Origin: Gambelia wislizenii
Taxonomy: Eukaryota > Chordata > Lepidosauria > Squamata > Crotaphytidae
Reading direction: 5' to 3'
Assembly: GCA_030847615.1 (NCBI GenBank)
Contig: JAUMIR010000004.1
Span: forward strand, 277,287,501-277,351,500
Length of the DNA: 64,000 nt
Positions 11,251-21,819 of the stretch are shown here, one piece after another; within the stretch, counting starts at the first letter, position 1; each line of letters begins with the position of its first letter. Below the pieces are notes generated by a model. It saw nothing but the letters and a program-made list of their open reading frames with translations. It did not search any database and was not told where the DNA came from. Made by a program: the position numbers and the translations under genes.

Positions 11251-11760
11251 TTGTGTAAAGTAATGTAAAGGGGGGGGGGTATCTGAGCTTCTGCAGTGTA
11301 ATCTCCTCACACCTCCATGGATTCACTACAACTTCCACTAGCACTTAGTAATTAAGACAAATGCACATTCGCTATGTTCTTTCCATTTCCCATAAATCCC
11401 TGTCAGAATAAATGAGATTCGTTTTCTGGAACGAGAGTAAATGCTAGAAAGATTTCAGCCACAGATCTTTCCTGTTTGAGATTAAGCTCCCAGAACAACA
11501 AGTCACAGAGTTCCATAGTTCATGCAGACATTTTGGGTACACGTGGAGGGGGGAAAGTGAACAAGTGATCATAGAGAAAGGGTGAGTGACCACCCAGGTA
11601 GAGAGAGATAGGTAGGCAAGTAAGAAAAATCAGAGCAAGGAAAAAGTACCGTACATGGGGAAAGAGAAAGACTACTAGGGTGGAACAGAGAAAGAGTGAA
11701 ATTCCACTTGCAAATAGAGTCAACTCATTCCCTTTTTAAAGGAAAAGCAGCAGTTGATTT

Positions 11761-11803
11761 AGTTGTTTTTGCTGCATGCCTTCAAGTCATTTCCAACTTA
11801 GGG
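11761..11803 (-). mobile_element. SINE 3' tail fragment
   Basis: About 40 bp of the Sauria-type SINE 3' domain (GCATGCCTTCAAGTCATTTC on the plus strand) with a GTTGTTTTTG tail. 5'-truncated. Confidence 0.6.
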
Positions 11804-11882
11804 CTGCAGTGGCAGCAGCAAATTAGCAGCAGCTGGGACCCACAGCCAGCAGTGACCTATGTGCTCACTAGGGGACACTATG

Positions 11883-12230
11883 GAGATTTTCAGATGGGGG
11901 AAATAACCCCCGTGGAGATCGGGAGAGAAACAGGGCTGCTCCACTGCTAGCACTCCGTTTTGCACCCCCCCATTCTTCTCCCCATCTCCATTTGTTCTCC
12001 CACCATCCTGCTTTGATTTTCCTTCCACTATTTTCTACTATTTTTTTTTTTTTACTAACAAAGGACTTTTGTTAGTAAAAAACAGCAGAAGGAAAATGAA
12101 AGCAGGACAGAGGAAGAATGAAGGGAGGTCAGGAGAACGATGGGGGTGTGCGAAACGGAACGCTGGCAGCGGAACAGCCCCGTTTCTCTCCCGATCTCCG
12201 TGGGGTTTATTTCCCCCATCTGAAAATCTC
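11883..12230. mobile_element. Hairpin (foldback) element, copy 1
   Basis: A 348-bp sequence that is one near-complete inverted repeat. The left end is GAGATTTTCAGATGGGGGAA and the right end its complement. The arms of about 170 bp meet at ACTAACAAAGGACTTTTGTT. It is flanked by CTATG on both sides (11878-11882 and 12231-12235). The same terminal 14 bases bound the element at 54757-55083. No protein is encoded; a read-through transcript would fold into a long hairpin. Confidence 0.85.
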
Positions 12231-12231
12231 C

Positions 12232-12440
12232 TATGTCATTATAGCACTGCGATTCCACTTTAAGTACTATGGTTCCATCCTATGGAATCCTGGAATTTGC
12301 AGTTTAGAGAGCAGTACTTAGAATTCTCAGCCAGAGAGGTCTTGTACCTCACAAGACTACAAATCTTGGGATTCCATAAGATGTAGCCATGGAAGTTAGT
12401 GGAATCATAGTGCTCTCATTGCATAATGGGAAAGGGCCCT
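12232..12440. mobile_element. MITE related to 23875 and 28329 copies
   Basis: Contains ATTCCACTTTAAGTACTATG, CATCCTATGGAATCCTGG and, inverted later, CTACAAATCTTGGGATTCC, CCATGGAAGTTAGTGGAATC and ATAATGGGAAAGGG. This internally palindromic family recurs at 23875-24045 and 28329-28661. The left terminus is lost next to the hairpin element. Confidence 0.65.
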
Positions 12441-12719
12441 GGGGTTATCAGGTCACCAGCATTCCATTCTCTGAGATTTCAGGGTGAGAACTTGAGGTCA
12501 CAGGGTGGATCTCCCTGTAATGTTACAGAACCAGGCCATAGGGATGGGTCACTGTGATGTCACAGAAGAAGGGCAGGCAAGGATTGGGAGATGGGCTGGA
12601 ACTGCTGCTGGGTCAGCTTATTGTGGAAACTGACATGAGGGAATCTGAGTAAAGGGACTCAGAATTCAGGTAACTGACTGAAATCCCAGTCTCCCCTTAT
12701 GAGGGGATGGGTCACTGCT

Positions 12720-13480
12720 TGAGTCTTATGATCTTCAGCGGAGGCCTTTCTCTGAGTCCCCCCATGGCCACAGGCTGATCTGATGAGGAACCAGGAGAGA
12801 GCCTTCTCCATGGCTGTTCCTAGGCTGTGGAGCTCCCTCCCACGTGTGGCCTATTTGGCTGCTGCTCTGCTGTCTTCTCACTGATAAGTATGGACTGTTT
12901 TATTTAAACAGGGCTTCAGCTTTGAACCAGTTGGGGCAGAAGAATTCTTTTTAATGAGGCGTGCTGTGTCTTTTACTATATTTTGAATGTGTTTTAACTA
13001 TCTCTACATATATAACGCTTTGGTATGACTCCTTTCCCATTGTGCTGATTGGCCACATACCCAACCAATCCCCTCCCGCCTATCACTCCCTCAACCAATC
13101 ACCACCCAGAAGCAAATTCCCTCTCCACCTCACAATCCACTTCTACCACTCAATCTACATCTACACCCCCAGCCTCACAAGAGCCCCTCCCTCCTCTCAC
13201 TCCCTCAGGCACTCACCACCCACACGTAAAAGAATGCAATACTATATTTTTTCCTTAAAAAATAGCATGTAGCTGAACCGTGTGAACTTTTCAAATCTAC
13301 TATAACAACATATGTTATACTAGGTACAGCTAGTTTTGAATTAATGCTTTAATTTATTTGTTTAATGGGTTCTTAATTTTTATCTTAGATATATATTTTG
13401 TTTTAACATATATTTGTAAACCATTTTGGGTCCCATAGTGGGAGAAAGGTGGGAGACAAATTAAACAAATAAATCCCAAA
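12720..13480 (+). mobile_element. CR1/L2-like LINE 3' remnant, split by a Helitron
   Basis: 12770-12870 translates to a decayed stretch of the kind 'RERAFSMAVPRLWSSLPR', matching the C-terminal end of CR1/L2 reverse-transcriptase proteins. The 3' untranslated end runs to GTAAACCATTTTGGGTCCC...GGGAGAAAGGTGGGAGAC and AAATAAAT at about 13475. The insertion 13001-13333 separates the two halves; joining 13000 to 13334 restores the T-rich 3' UTR. Confidence 0.7.
13001..13333 (+). mobile_element. Small non-autonomous Helitron
   Basis: Starts TCTCTACATATATAACGC directly after A and ends CTAG directly before T, as Helitrons insert between A and T. About 11 nt before CTAG is a hairpin, TATAAC...GTTATA. 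There are no terminal inverted repeats and no target duplication. At 333 bp it encodes nothing; its C-rich interior gives spurious proline-rich frames. Confidence 0.75.
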
Positions 13481-14070
13481 TAGCCAGAACTCAAAACCAG
13501 AGATGGAAAAAAGTATTTTCCCCACACTGAACAGACTGCATATTGATCCCAATAGTTGCAGCAGTTGCTGCCATTCCTGCTAGGGGTTCCATCCCATGTA
13601 GAGGTTCCATCTACAGCACATGTGACAGGTAAGGCGTTTTTCTGGTCTGTACACTGATGCAGGCCCTTGCAGAAGTTTCACTGCTAGTACTTGAGGAGGT
13701 TTCCCCCAGGCCTTACATCACTAATTACAAAGCTGATACTCTGTTTTGTGCCTTGCTCCAAAGGGCATGAGGGGTCCAAGGGGACACATCTGCCATGTCT
13801 CTCCCATTCCCCATATTTTGATTCTGGTTAATGCAACACACATAACAGCACTTTTGCACTGAGCCAGACAGCCCTACTTCCAGTTGAAAATGAAGATTAG
13901 TACTCAGGCTTTCAAGCTACATCACATACAAAAATCAAACTTGCTCCTCCAGTGCTGCTTGTCCTGAGATTTGTCTCCTCTCCTAGAGACCTACAGAAGG
14001 GTAGCAATCACCTAAGATTTCAGCTGGCACACTGAGAGCTAGCAATCCTAGTGCTTACAGTTGTACACAT

Positions 14071-14103
14071 TAATTAGAAAGCCTGTTCCAGGCTTTCTAA
14101 TTA
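14071..14103. repeat. Perfect 15-bp snap-back hairpin
   Basis: TAATTAGAAAGCCTG, loop TTC, CAGGCTTTCTAATTA. All 15 pairs match. Confidence 0.95.
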
Positions 14104-14121
14104 GCATGCCAAGAAGTAGAG

Positions 14122-14335
14122 TGGGGTGGGCAAAGTGTGGTCTGTCGGCCATATGTGGCCTCCAGGGCTGTTTTTGTACCTCACAGGGTTCAATTTCTTT
14201 TGGAAACTGAAAATAAACATGGAAAAAAAGAGGAAGTGATTTCTGATCAATTCCTGTTGTTAAAAATGGGCTTCTCCTGGACCTAAAATGGCCCCAGGGC
14301 CCCTAAAAACATGGCAAAAATGCTCCTTTCCCCTA
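14122..14335 (+). mobile_element. hAT-type fragment (GGGTGGGCAAA terminus)
   Basis: Begins GGGGTGGGCAAAGTGTGGTC, like the terminus of non-autonomous hATs (CAGGGGTGGGCAAAC), and resembles the complement of 34330-34366. The right end and target duplication were not found. Confidence 0.4.
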
Positions 14336-16440
14336 CACTTGTGGGAAAATGATATTAAGTGTGGGTGCAGACCTCTAAGATCTCCTGAGTGGCTAATGTG
14401 CCCCCCTAGCTTCCCACAGTCACTCATCCTGGTCTAGAAGTATAGGGTAGGGGATGTGCTATGGTGCCAGAAGGGATTAGACGCTGGCCACTGTCCTCCT
14501 GGCCCTTTTATAGTACTCAGTCTGCCTGGAGGCCAATTCTGGAAGGGAGGGAAAATATTTACTGTACATAGACATCATGAATGAACAACACTAACACTAA
14601 AGGAGTTTTGATTTTAGCATGTCCTTCTGTGTAGAAATTACATTGTGCTATTGTTTAAATCTTCTGAAGCTTGCAAAATCTAGTCCCAATCCCTCCAAAA
14701 TCTTTTAAAATAAATCACAGAGGAGGAAAAAATGCAATAAATGCATCTTGTTCCTTTAAAGAAGAATCAGTAGACTCCATTATAAATATCTGGGAGACCC
14801 TTGCTCGTGAGTACAGTAATTCATTTCATAGCATGAATATTCACTGGCATTCCTGTTCTTATTAACTAAAGAAAGTCCAACTCAAACAGCAATGAAACGC
14901 TCTGCTTAGAACTAAAAAACAAAATGGTCAAGAGTCCTCAAAACAGCACTCCCTCCTTTTGATTCCCCCTGTATTTAGGGGAGAGAGAGAGAAAGTCGGG
15001 AAATTAAGAAGAATGCTCCTTTAAATCTCCACCATTTCCTCCCTGTTGACTTAATCACATGTGACAATGATTTGAGCCTGTATTCAGAACCTGTTAAGAA
15101 TTCTGTCCAGCTGAAATACAAACACTGTTTCAATTACTACAGGAGGCAGGTATGTATTAAAGAGACACTGACTTCCTTCAGTGTCAAAATAGACTTTTGG
15201 ATTTATATGCATACATAGAAGTGTGTCTGTATAGGCAGAATGGTGATCCAGCAGTCATAAACAGTTTCTGTTATAGTGTCTAAGATTTAAACAAACAATC
15301 ATTGCTTTTCAGAATACAACTCCAACCCATTAGTGATATAGGAGTGCACAGGAGGAAAAACGATTGCACGTTACAGAATTCAACAGAGAGATAATAATTC
15401 TCACACTTCTCTGTAGCAGCAGTTCAGGATAGGCTTCCCCCTTCCACCCGCCTTCATGCTGTGGGTTTTACAATCTAAACACAGAAATTAAATTCCCGTA
15501 GTCATAACTCATATCCTCCAATTGCTCCAAAAATGGACATTAAGCTCCTCAAAGGGGTTGACAATGTCCTTTTAAATTATAGCTGCTGATTTAGATCACT
15601 GTAATATGACAAAATAGACTTTAAGTCCTCAAGCTTGGAGACAGGACAATGATTCTAAGCAGATTCTGTGTGATCTGCCCTCTGCCGTTCATCCAGGAAA
15701 CAGCCGTTTCTGCTACTATTCACCATTTATATAGAGCCAAGAGCGTGCTCAGTACTATATAGGAAAGAACAGAAGAATTGGAAGTCTGGTCTGAAAGCTC
15801 AGTGCAAGACATGAGCAAAATAGCATCCTTCTACCCATGTTGCATGTTGCCTGACAACAGATGTTGAGAAGCACCCTTCCTCTGATACTGCAGGCTGTAT
15901 ATAGCAATCACAACTGGTAGCTAGTCTTGTGCATCTGCTGAATTTGGTATCATTGGCTTCCTGAAAAGTTGGCATCCCTTGCTGTTTTCTTGATGTTTTG
16001 CTTGGAATGGATACAAAAAAAGGTAGTTTCTGTGGAATTTTTGTGGCTTGTGGCATCTCTCCCTCCTAGTCTTGTGTGGCTGGTGAATCTGGTGAACATG
16101 GTTCCTCTACTCCCACATCAAGCAGTAGGGCAGTTGGGAGCAGTGCCATCAGTGAAAGATAATGTCAAATAATGTTTGTCCATCTTTAAGCTTCCACAAT
16201 ATTCTTTCATCATTTTTACTGCAAAAAACTAACATGGCTAAGTCCCTGAAAAGTCTGTTTTCCTTTGTATAACGATACACACACACATTCAAAGCAAGTA
16301 TTAATCTGGTGTGGCAGACCTGTTTCCCCTTTGACACCAGCCTCCCATATTTTATTTCCACTTATTAAAATAAATTCTTCTGGTCCTACACTCCTATCTA
16401 TCTGATAGTTATTATATTATTTCCTTGTTATGGACTACAT
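14336..16440. other. Stretch without recognisable gene
   Basis: No exon, SINE or LINE was recognised. Frames at 14671-14865 and 15799-16056 have no motifs. Confidence 0.4.
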
Positions 16441-16452
16441 TGGAGTAGGGAA

Positions 16453-16458
<6 letters not shown>

Positions 16459-16488
<30 letters not shown>

Positions 16489-17051
16489 CTTTTCTTCGCA
16501 AACAAAGATTCAGGAAGGACTCATCCCGCGCTTTCTGCAAGCGCGCTGATGACTAAAAAGGCCAATCCGATATAAACAAGTCTGGTTGCAGAAAGCACAG
16601 CAGAAGGTCTCCTTGGGTGATGTTTCTGGGTTGTGATTCTTCCTGCATTGTTGTTTCTCTTCAAGACTTGTTCAGCGTGAGTTCTCAAATAAGGCTGTAG
16701 CATTGTGGATAGTGCGTCTCCATGCCTCCCAATGTGAGGCCAGGGCAGACCATTGTTGCTGATCAGTTTGGCCGAGCCCGAGATGTTGTTTCAGGGAGTC
16801 CTTGTATCGCTTTTTTGGAGCACCCCTCTTACGCTGACTTGTAGTGAGTTCACCGTAGAGTACTATTTTGGGGAGGTGATGGTCCTCCATCCTGGAAACG
16901 TGCCCTGCCCAGTGCAGCTGAGTTCTCAATATCATGGCCTCAATGCTGGTGATCCCTGCTTGCTCAAGGACATCAACATTCATCACATAGTCAGTACAGT
17001 GTATATTTAGGATTGTGCATATACAGTGCTGATGAAAGCATTCGAGGACAC
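16459..17051 (-). mobile_element. RTE-like LINE, 5'-truncated copy A
   Basis: Minus-strand copy of the 3' part of the LINE at 17830-21813. It reads the same C-terminal protein (motifs EQAGITSIEAMILRTQ, AGHVSRMED, RGAPKKRYKDSLKQ) and ends in the (GA)n tail, seen as (CT)n at 16459-16486. It is flanked by near-identical 18-bp repeats TGGAGTAGGGAACTGACT (16441-16458) and TGGAGTAGGAAATGGACT (17052-17069), its target duplication. Confidence 0.85.
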
Positions 17052-17082
17052 TGGAGTAGGAAATGGACTATTGTCCTGATAA

Positions 17083-17235
17083 GTACAGTGGGCCCTCAGT
17101 ATCTTCTGGGATTTGGTTCTAGGACCCCCTGTAGATACCAAAATCCATGGCAGCTCAAGTCCCATTATATACAGTGGCATAGTAAAATGGCCACCATTGC
17201 GTCTCCTTATTTTTCTGCTCCTGGTGTGGCTGACA
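17083..17235 (+). mobile_element. Mariner-type MITE, right end missing
   Basis: Starts TACAGTGGGCCCTCAGTATC and continues with the family phrases CAAAATCCATGG and CCCATTATATACAGTGGC shared with the copies at 44994 and 62770. The right terminal repeat is not found. Confidence 0.7.
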
Positions 17236-17239
17236 ATGA

Positions 17240-17825
17240 ATAGGAAAGATGGATTGGGATGGTGACAGCAGAAGATTACAAAAGTTGACTTCTCCCTCTC
17301 ACTTTCCTTTCAAAATCTGCAACTCCCTACAGTATTGGTCCCTTGCTCTCTAAATACAGTAACACCAAAAATGCCATTTCAGGTAGGAGACCCACAGGCT
17401 TCTGTAACAATCCTGCTGAAAAGAGGCATGTTCTGGACTTTATTCCACAAGAACAAGATTCTGTTTTTCCCTTCCAAGCACATAAAGGAGCTATGTTGAG
17501 ACCTTCACCTCTGCTACAGAAGTAACACCAGAAGAGGTCCTCAGAAGACACAGCAAATGGTTTATTGGGAGTGAACTGTTCCTGAGAAGTACAGAACTGG
17601 AGAAATTGATAGCGTCAGTGCCTATTGCCTTGTTTGCCAAGACAAAAGAGAAGGCAGAAGACAAACTGAGGGACCTTGGACTTACACCAAGGAGACGTAA
17701 GATGATGAGGTAGAGAACATAGGGTGGCAGCACAGAACGTCACAGCACCAATGGAAGGGTTGTTGCTTCAAAAAGCAACTCCAAACTCAACTTCTCCCTC
17801 ACCCCAATTTTAATAAGGGAGATGT
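17240..17825. other. Stretch without recognisable gene
   Basis: Short frames only; no support for coding. Confidence 0.4.
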
Positions 17826-18619
17826 ACATCCCTTCTCCATTAATGCCCCCTTGTCGTGGGAGAGAGGCTTGTGTACCCTAATGATGTTTTGAGCTATGCT
17901 GGTGGTGGCATAATAGCCACCGGTAGGGTCTCCCATGCCAGACAGGTCAAAACCGAAGGGTCTGACAAAGAGCGTCAAAGGGCAGGATGGGCTCTCTAGC
18001 CTTATGGCAACCATCCTAGGAGAAGGAAAACTCTAATCCCAAACCCAGGCAGATGGTGTTCATCCAACCCTGTAAGGTCAACCATCTAAGAGAAGGAAAC
18101 TCTAATCAAACCTACGGCCCGAGGACCTCAGTGCTACTGTCCATGCTTGCAAGGCCAGCAGATGAACCTTTGGTTTAAAGGTGAGGCCAGTTCTCTGCAT
18201 GCTGCGCTCCACCAGACAAATCCATTGCACAGGCTCGAAGGACAAATCCAATTCCAAAAAAAAAAAAAAAAAGCCCTGTAGCAATAGACAAGGGACGAAA
18301 CGGCAGGTGTAAAGATGCACTGGAAGCCGCAGACCCAACCCTGCATGCAGGCGGTTCAGAACTTTGATCGCTCGAGGCTGATCCGGGAGATGACAGTCTT
18401 GTTCAGCAGCATCCTGAATGACCAAGCAGCCTTTTTTAAGGAGAGCACTGCTTGCTCCATATGGAGAGGGGCCTAGAAAAGGTGGCCTAATGAAAGCTCA
18501 TCCCCAACTACCTGGTTGGCTAGCCGTGGCCAACGGGAATCTTCTGATGCGGTCAAACCAAGGCAAAGAAACAAAGGCGCACACCGGCCTCCAAAGGTGT
18601 AAATAAACTGACGCTTGCA

Positions 18620-19395
18620 TGCTGGAACATAAGAACCATGCAAGACTCTGAAGATAGTGGACGGCCTGAGTGTCGTTCTGCTCTAATAGCCCATGAACTA
18701 TCACGATTTAATATTGACATTGCTGCTCTTAGTGAAATTCGTCTCCATGAGGAAGGCAGCCTTAAAGAACACAGCGCCGGCTACACACTTTACTGGTCTG
18801 GCAAACCCAAAACCGGAAAACATCTTTCAGGAGTAGGCTTCATGATTAAAAACTCCATTGCCTCCAAACTCGAAACCTTACCAACAGGACACTCTGATCA
18901 CATTATTTCCTTACGCCTCCCACATGTTGTTCTCTTTAGTATATATACCCAACTACGCAAGCCAACCCTGTAGAGAAAGAAAAATTCTACACAGACCTAT
19001 TGCCACCTCATACAAAAAGTCCTTGTAGAAGATGAAATTATTATCCTTGGTGACTTCAATGCCAGAGTAGGAAAGAACTCTGGAGCCTGGAAAGGTGTCT
19101 TAGGCAAGCATGGTGTTGGAAATTGCAATGATAACGGACGCCTCTTGCAAGAGTTCTGTGCAGAACAACAGCTGACTATTACAAACACTATCTTTCAGCA
19201 GAAAGACAGCTTGAAGACAACCTAGATGCATTCCCGATCCAAACATTGGCACCTCATTGACTATGTTCTAGTCCACCAGAGAAACATTCACGATGTCCGC
19301 CATACTCGAGTGATGCCCAGTGCAGAATGCCAGACAGATCATCGCCTTGTCAGATGTAAACTAAATCTTCATCTTAAGTTCAAACTTAAGAGGGT
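18620..19395 (+). pseudogene. LINE endonuclease domain (APE type, broken)
   Basis: The endonuclease nicks the target to prime reverse transcription. It begins with the typical TLACWNIRT phrase at about 18610-18636. It continues with HELSRFNIDIAALSEIRL (catalytic glutamate) in the frame 18638-18973. That frame stops near 18970, and the homology resumes in another frame with IILGDFNARVGKNSG (D-x-N motif, about 19035-19080), HWHLIDYVLV (about 19245) and a TDHRLV motif (S/T-D-H, about 19340). All main catalytic motifs are visible, but at least one frameshift and an internal stop break the frame. It lies directly upstream of the reverse transcriptase, as in all APE-type LINEs. Confidence 0.8.
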
Positions 19396-19480
19396 GGCAT
19401 GTTAAAGAAGAGACTCCAAGTCAACAATCTTCAACAAGCTACCATGAGAGACAACTTCCAGGCAAACCTGCAAACAAAAC

Positions 19481-21004
19481 TTGAAGACCATCCTACAGAT
19501 CCTTCTACAGTGCTTTGGCAACATATCAAAAACAGTATCCTCCAGTCTGCGGAAGAATCCCTCGGGTTCTCCCACAAGAAAAATCAAGACTGGTTTGATG
19601 AAAACAACCAAGAGATCCAGGAGCTGTTGGCAAAGAAGAGAACTGCTCACCCAGCCAACTTGCCATGTAAGAAAAGCAGCTTTCCGTCTCACATGTAGTA
19701 AACTTCAACAAAAACTCCGAGACATGCAGAACAAGTGGTGGATCAATATAGCAGAAAAGACAAAAAGCTGTGCAGATCTGGGGGATTCTAGAGGATTTTA
19801 TGAAGCTCTTAAGGCAATGTTTGGACCTACTTATCAGGTCCAAAGCTCCTTATACAGTACAGATGGTCAAACATTAACGACTGATAAAGCCTCCATCCTG
19901 AATCGATGGGCTGAACATTTTCAAAGTCTCTTTAGTGCCAACCGAGTAGTCCAAGGCTCAGCTATCCAACATATGATACAAAAACCGATGAAAAATGAAT
20001 TGGACATAGCTCCCACTTTGGAAGAGACCCTTAAGGCCATACAGCAGATGAAAAACAGCAAGGCAGCTGGGATTGATGGAATCCCACCTGAAGTTTGGAA
20101 ACACGGAGGTCATGTACACCATGATAAATTCCACAAACTCCTTGTGAATTGCTGGAAAAAGGGGGAACTGCCATCAGATCTCCAAGATGCAGTCATCATC
20201 ACCCTGTACAAGAAAAAAGGATCAAAATCCGATTGCTCAAACTATCGAGGCATAACACTGCTCCCTATTGCTGGAAAAATCCTTGCAAGGATACTCCTGA
20301 ACAGATTAGTTCCTGCCATTGGAGAAGAACTTCTTCCTGAAAGCCAATGTGGCTTCAGAGCCAAAAGGAGTACTACAGATATGGTATTTGCCCTTCGACA
20401 ACTGCAAGAGAAATGTAGAGAGCAAAACAAGGGTCTCTATGTAACATTTGTTGACCTCACCAAAGCCTTCAACACCGTGAGTAGGAAAGGTCTGTGGCAG
20501 ATCCCAGAAAGACTAGGATGTCCCCCCAAATTCCTTAAAATGATTATCTTGCTACACGAGGGCCAGCGTGGTCAAGTCAGATATGGCGATGCTCTTTCAG
20601 AGCCCTTTATAATAACTAATGGAGTGAAGCAAGGTTGTGTTCTTGTGCCAACTTTATTTACAATCTTCTTCAGCATGATGCTCCAAAGGGCTACGGCAGA
20701 GCTCGAAGAAGAAGACGGCATCTATATACGTTACTGTACTGATGGTAGCTTGTTTAACTTAAACCGTCTGAGGGCTCGCACTAAGACTCTAAACTATTTA
20801 GTCTGTGAGCTGCTCTTCGCTGATGATGATGCCCTTGTTGCTCACACAGAAGCAGCTCTGCAGCGCGTAACATCCTGCCTTCGCAACAGCTGCAGAGCTG
20901 TTTGGGCTGGAAGTCAAGCTGAACAAAATGGAAGTTCTTTACCAGCCTGCACCACAGGACGAACACCACCATCCCCACATTGCCGTTGGCAACTCTGTGC
21001 TTAA
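19481..21004 (+). pseudogene. LINE reverse transcriptase (broken)
   Basis: One open frame of 507 codons. The reverse-transcriptase motifs run in order: NSKAAGIDGIPPEVWK (motif 1), LPSDLQDAVIITLYKKKG and NYRGITLLPIAGKILARIL (motif 2), ESQCGFRAKRSTTDMVFALR (motif 3), YVTFVDLTKAFNTVSR (motif A aspartate), NGVKQGCVLVPTLFTIFFS (motif B) and ELLFADDDALVAHTE (motif C, FADD in place of YADD). About residue 480 the homology passes into another frame (20928 onward), so the protein is split. The first 50 or so residues are in a frame that overlaps the connector. The codon-level integrity of the catalytic core suggests a fairly young copy. Confidence 0.88.
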
Positions 21005-21296
21005 GTCCGTTCAGCAGTTCACCTACCTGGGAAGCATCATCTCCTCAGATGCCAAGATTGACAAAGAGATCGATCACAGATTAGCAAAGGCACATAGCGC
21101 ATTTAGAAGACTTTACAAAAGAGTCTGGAGTAATAAACACCTGAGGCGAAACACAAAAATCAGTGTGTATAGAGCCATTGTACTGTCCATTCTCCTTTAT
21201 GGGTCTGAAACATGGGTCACCTATCGTCACTACTTACGACTCCTCGAACGCTTCCATCAGCGCTGTTTACACACAATCCTACACTGGACTATGTGA
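20928..21296 (+). pseudogene. LINE post-RT (thumb) segment
   Basis: Continues the reverse transcriptase in a shifted frame. KSVQQFTYLGSIISSDAKID is the block-E/F style 'YLGS' motif, followed by ISVYRAIVLSILLYGSETW and RLLERFHQRC. It stops at 21296, and the homology resumes one frame over at about 21290. Two closely spaced frameshifts therefore flank this piece. Confidence 0.8.
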
Positions 21297-21769
21297 TGAA
21301 TGTTGCTCTCCTTGAGCAAGCAGGGATCACCAGCATTGAGGCCATGATATTGAGAACACAGCTGCGCTGGGCAGGGCATGTTTCTAGGATGGAGGACCAT
21401 CGCCTCCCCAAAATAGTATTCTACAGTGAACTCGTCACGGGTCAGCATAAGAGGGGCGCTCCAAAAAAGCGATACAAGGACTCCTTGAAACAACACCTCA
21501 GGCTCGGCCAAATGGATCACCAACAATGGTCTGCCCTGGCCTCACATCGGGAGGCATGGAGACACACTATCCACAATGCTGCAGCCTTATTTGAGAACTC
21601 ACGCCGAACAAGTCTTGAAGAGAAACGACAACGCAGAAAAAATCACAACCCAGAAACATCACCCAAGGAAACCTTCTGCTGTGCTTTCTGCAACCGGACT
21701 TGTCTATCTCGGATTGGCCTTTTTAGTCATCAGCGCGCTTGCAGAAAGCGTGGGATGAGTCATTCCTGA
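21290..21769 (+). pseudogene. LINE C-terminal domain with C2HC zinc finger
   Basis: The segment carries EQAGITSIEAMILRTQLRWA, GHVSRMEDHRLPKIV and RGAPKKRYKDSLKQHL. A basic stretch (EEKRQRRKNHN) and a finger follow: CAFC, twelve residues, then H and C three residues later (C-x2-C-x12-H-x3-C, FCCAFCNRTCLSRIGLFSHQ followed by RAC). Such C-terminal fingers in LINE proteins are thought to bind nucleic acid. The stop codon falls just before the 3' hairpin and GA tail, so the 3' untranslated region is very short. The same region is readable, with more damage, in the copies at 16459, 39907, 55172 and 62862. Confidence 0.8.
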
Positions 21770-21819
21770 ATCTTCGTTTGCAAAGAGAAGCCAGAGAGAG
21801 AGAGAGAGAGTACATCCTG

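Larger units (their letters stand above)
17830..21813 (+). mobile_element. Nearly full-length RTE-like LINE
   Basis: About 4 kb. It has a 5' untranslated region to about 18617, an apurinic-type endonuclease (18620-19395), a reverse transcriptase (19481-20940), a C-terminal domain ending in a C2HC zinc finger (21290-21769), a hairpin near the 3' end (CTTCGTTTGCAAAG at 21769-21782) and a GA-repeat tail (21796-21812). Several frameshifts and stops make it inactive. GTACATCC occurs at 17822 and, preceded by A, just after the tail (AGTACATCC near 21810); it may be a short target duplication, which would put the 5' end at about 17830. The clade is inferred from the endonuclease and reverse transcriptase style; proteins like this are often mis-annotated as craniofacial development protein 2-like. 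Five shorter copies lie at 16459, 39907, 55172, 62862 and 24723, and a 33-bp tail at 57068. Confidence 0.85.

Noticed and set aside
13049..13272. Threonine/proline-rich small proteins
   Set aside because: They lie inside the non-coding, C-rich interior of the Helitron.
18102..18425. Minus-strand frame of 107 codons with a phenylalanine run
   Set aside because: It lies antisense in the LINE 5' untranslated region and includes an A-run (phenylalanine repeat).
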